Assembly (NCBI GenBank): GCA_902779505.1
Contig: CACZBZ010000010.1
Span: 1-42,549, forward strand
Reading direction: 5' to 3'
Length of the DNA: 42,549 nt
Source of the DNA: an uncultured Lachnospiraceae bacterium
GTDB taxonomy: Bacteria; Bacillota; Clostridia; Lachnospirales; Lachnospiraceae
Each line of letters begins with the position of its first letter. Positions within the stretch are counted from its first letter, which is position 1. A model generated the notes under the pieces. It was given only the letters and a program-made list of their open reading frames with translations. It had not been told where the DNA came from and did not search any database. Below are positions 41,753-42,549 of the stretch, in pieces. Position numbers and translations under genes: made by a program.

Positions 41753-42549
41753 ATGATAATTAAAGTATTGTTACTGGTGATTTTCTTTGTGGTAATGTTC
41801 GGTGTAGGACTATATTGCAGAAAACATGCCACAGATGTCAGCGGATTTGTACTGGGAGGACGAAGCGTAGGCCCCTGGATGACGGCCTTTGCTTATGGTA
41901 CATCTTATTTTTCTGCTGTTGTATTTATCGGCTATGCCGGACAGTTCGGCTGGAAATTCGGTTTATCCAGCACATGGATAGGTCTTGGAAATGCGGCCAT
42001 CGGTTCGCTTCTTGCCTGGATTATATTGGGAAGAAGAACCAGAATCATGACAAAGCATCTTCATGCCAGTACAATGCCCCAGTTTTTCTTAAAGAGATTC
42101 GACAGCAAATCATTAAAGATTGCAGCCAGTGTAATCATATTCGTATTCCTGGTGCCTTACACAGCATCAATATACAACGGTCTTTCAAGACTCTTCGGCA
42201 TGGCTTTTGATATACCTTATATGTGGTGTGTTGTGGCCATGGCAGTTCTTACCGGTGCCTATGTAATCCTCGGAGGATATATGGCTACGGCTATCAACGA
42301 TTTTATCCAGGGTATAATAATGCTTTTCGGTATCGTGGCAGTGGTTGTGGCAGTACTTAAAGGACAGGGCGGTTTTATGCAGGCAGTTACAAGTCTTTCC
42401 GCCATTGAAGGAACAAACAGCGCGGGACTTGAGCAGGCCGGTGTGTATGCTTCATTCTTCGGTCCCGATCCCTGGGGACTTTTATCGGTAATCGTACTTA
42501 CTTCACTGGGAACCTGGGGACTTCCTCAGATGGTTCATAAATTCTATGC
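41753..42549 (+). CDS. Sodium:solute symporter (SSS family), 3' end outside window
   Basis: 265 residues are visible. It begins MIIKVLLLVIFFVVMFGVG and has DVSGFVLGGRSVGPWMTA, the family loop after helix 1, then FSAVVFIGYAGQFGWKFG, RTRIMTKHLHASTMPQFF and GGYMATAINDFIQG. About seven helices are in view. The family moves amino acids, sugars, vitamins or carboxylates with sodium; proline or pantothenate are common, but the substrate cannot be set here. The start follows GAGAGGG. The frame is still open at the window end. Confidence 0.9.
   Translation, partial: MIIKVLLLVIFFVVMFGVGLYCRKHATDVSGFVLGGRSVGPWMTAFAYGTSYFSAVVFIGYAGQFGWKFGLSSTWIGLGNAAIGSLLAWIILGRRTRIMTKHLHASTMPQFFLKRFDSKSLKIAASVIIFVFLVPYTASIYNGLSRLFGMAFDIPYMWCVVAMAVLTGAYVILGGYMATAINDFIQGIIMLFGIVAVVVAVLKGQGGFMQAVTSLSAIEGTNSAGLEQAGVYASFFGPDPWGLLSVIVLTSLGTWGLPQMVHKFY

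Overview
The window is an AT-leaning chromosomal segment of an anaerobic Firmicute, most likely a Lachnospiraceae member (Butyrivibrio/Pseudobutyrivibrio/Roseburia-like). I infer this from gene content: a four-subunit 2-oxoacid:ferredoxin oxidoreductase, a SufCBDSU iron-sulfur operon led by an Rrf2 regulator, ThrH, a glycine riboswitch on an AGCS symporter, a cytosolic GH26 enzyme, and strong GGAGG ribosome sites with extended -10 promoters. Almost every gene lies on the + strand; the only clear minus-strand gene is a small receiver protein at 36.1-36.5 kb. I saw no tRNA, rRNA, CRISPR array, transposase or phage module.

Layout. 0-4.4 kb: an adenylate-forming enzyme (cut by the window edge), a NUDIX hydrolase, a tightly coupled trio (MotA-like membrane protein, GerE-type HTH protein, sugar acetyltransferase), an FMN split-barrel protein and a frameshifted membrane protein. 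4.4-5.8 kb: PLP-dependent sulfhydrylase (MetY type). 5.8-8.1 kb: receiver protein plus sensor kinase. 8.2-11.8 kb: DUF2804 protein, RsiV-like lipoprotein, membrane-anchored nuclease. 11.9-18.8 kb: a 7TM hybrid kinase, a 1167-residue double-sensor GGDEF-GGDEF-EAL protein behind a promoter with two perfect palindromes, and an unknown membrane protein. 18.8-22.8 kb: porGDAB plus a CbiE/CbiT-like protein whose SAM loop looks degenerate. 22.8-24.5 kb: glycine riboswitch and AGCS symporter. 24.6-29.8 kb: iscR-like regulator and sufCBDSU. 29.75-30 kb: a nested inverted-repeat element. 30-33.7 kb: nucleoside phosphorylase, Hpt protein, second hybrid kinase. 33.7-36.1 kb: thrH, GH26, 8-oxoguanine glycosylase. 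36.1-36.5 kb (minus): single receiver protein with a duplicated Shine-Dalgarno region. 36.6-41.6 kb: beta-CASP ribonuclease in two frames, thyA, folA, an XRE regulator, a deacetylase with an in-frame stop and a cysteine-peptidase-like gene with a frameshift. 41.75 kb to the end: sodium:solute symporter, cut by the window edge.

Two themes stand out. First, signalling is dense: three sensor kinases, three receiver-only or receiver-carrying partners, one Hpt protein and one cyclic-di-GMP enzyme, none with a DNA-binding output domain. Second, five otherwise well-conserved genes carry small lesions (about 3.8, 29.72, 36.88, 40.22 and 40.99 kb). The most striking is in sufU, where a short deletion removes the third metal-binding cysteine and shifts the C-terminus. 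These may be true gene decay or assembly errors; reads must decide. I did not find a clearly new multi-gene defence or biosynthetic system. The best leads for something undescribed are the CbiT-like protein in the oxidoreductase operon, the nested repeat at 29.84-29.97 kb, the unknown membrane protein beside the c-di-GMP enzyme, and the terminator-like hairpin inside the glycine aptamer.
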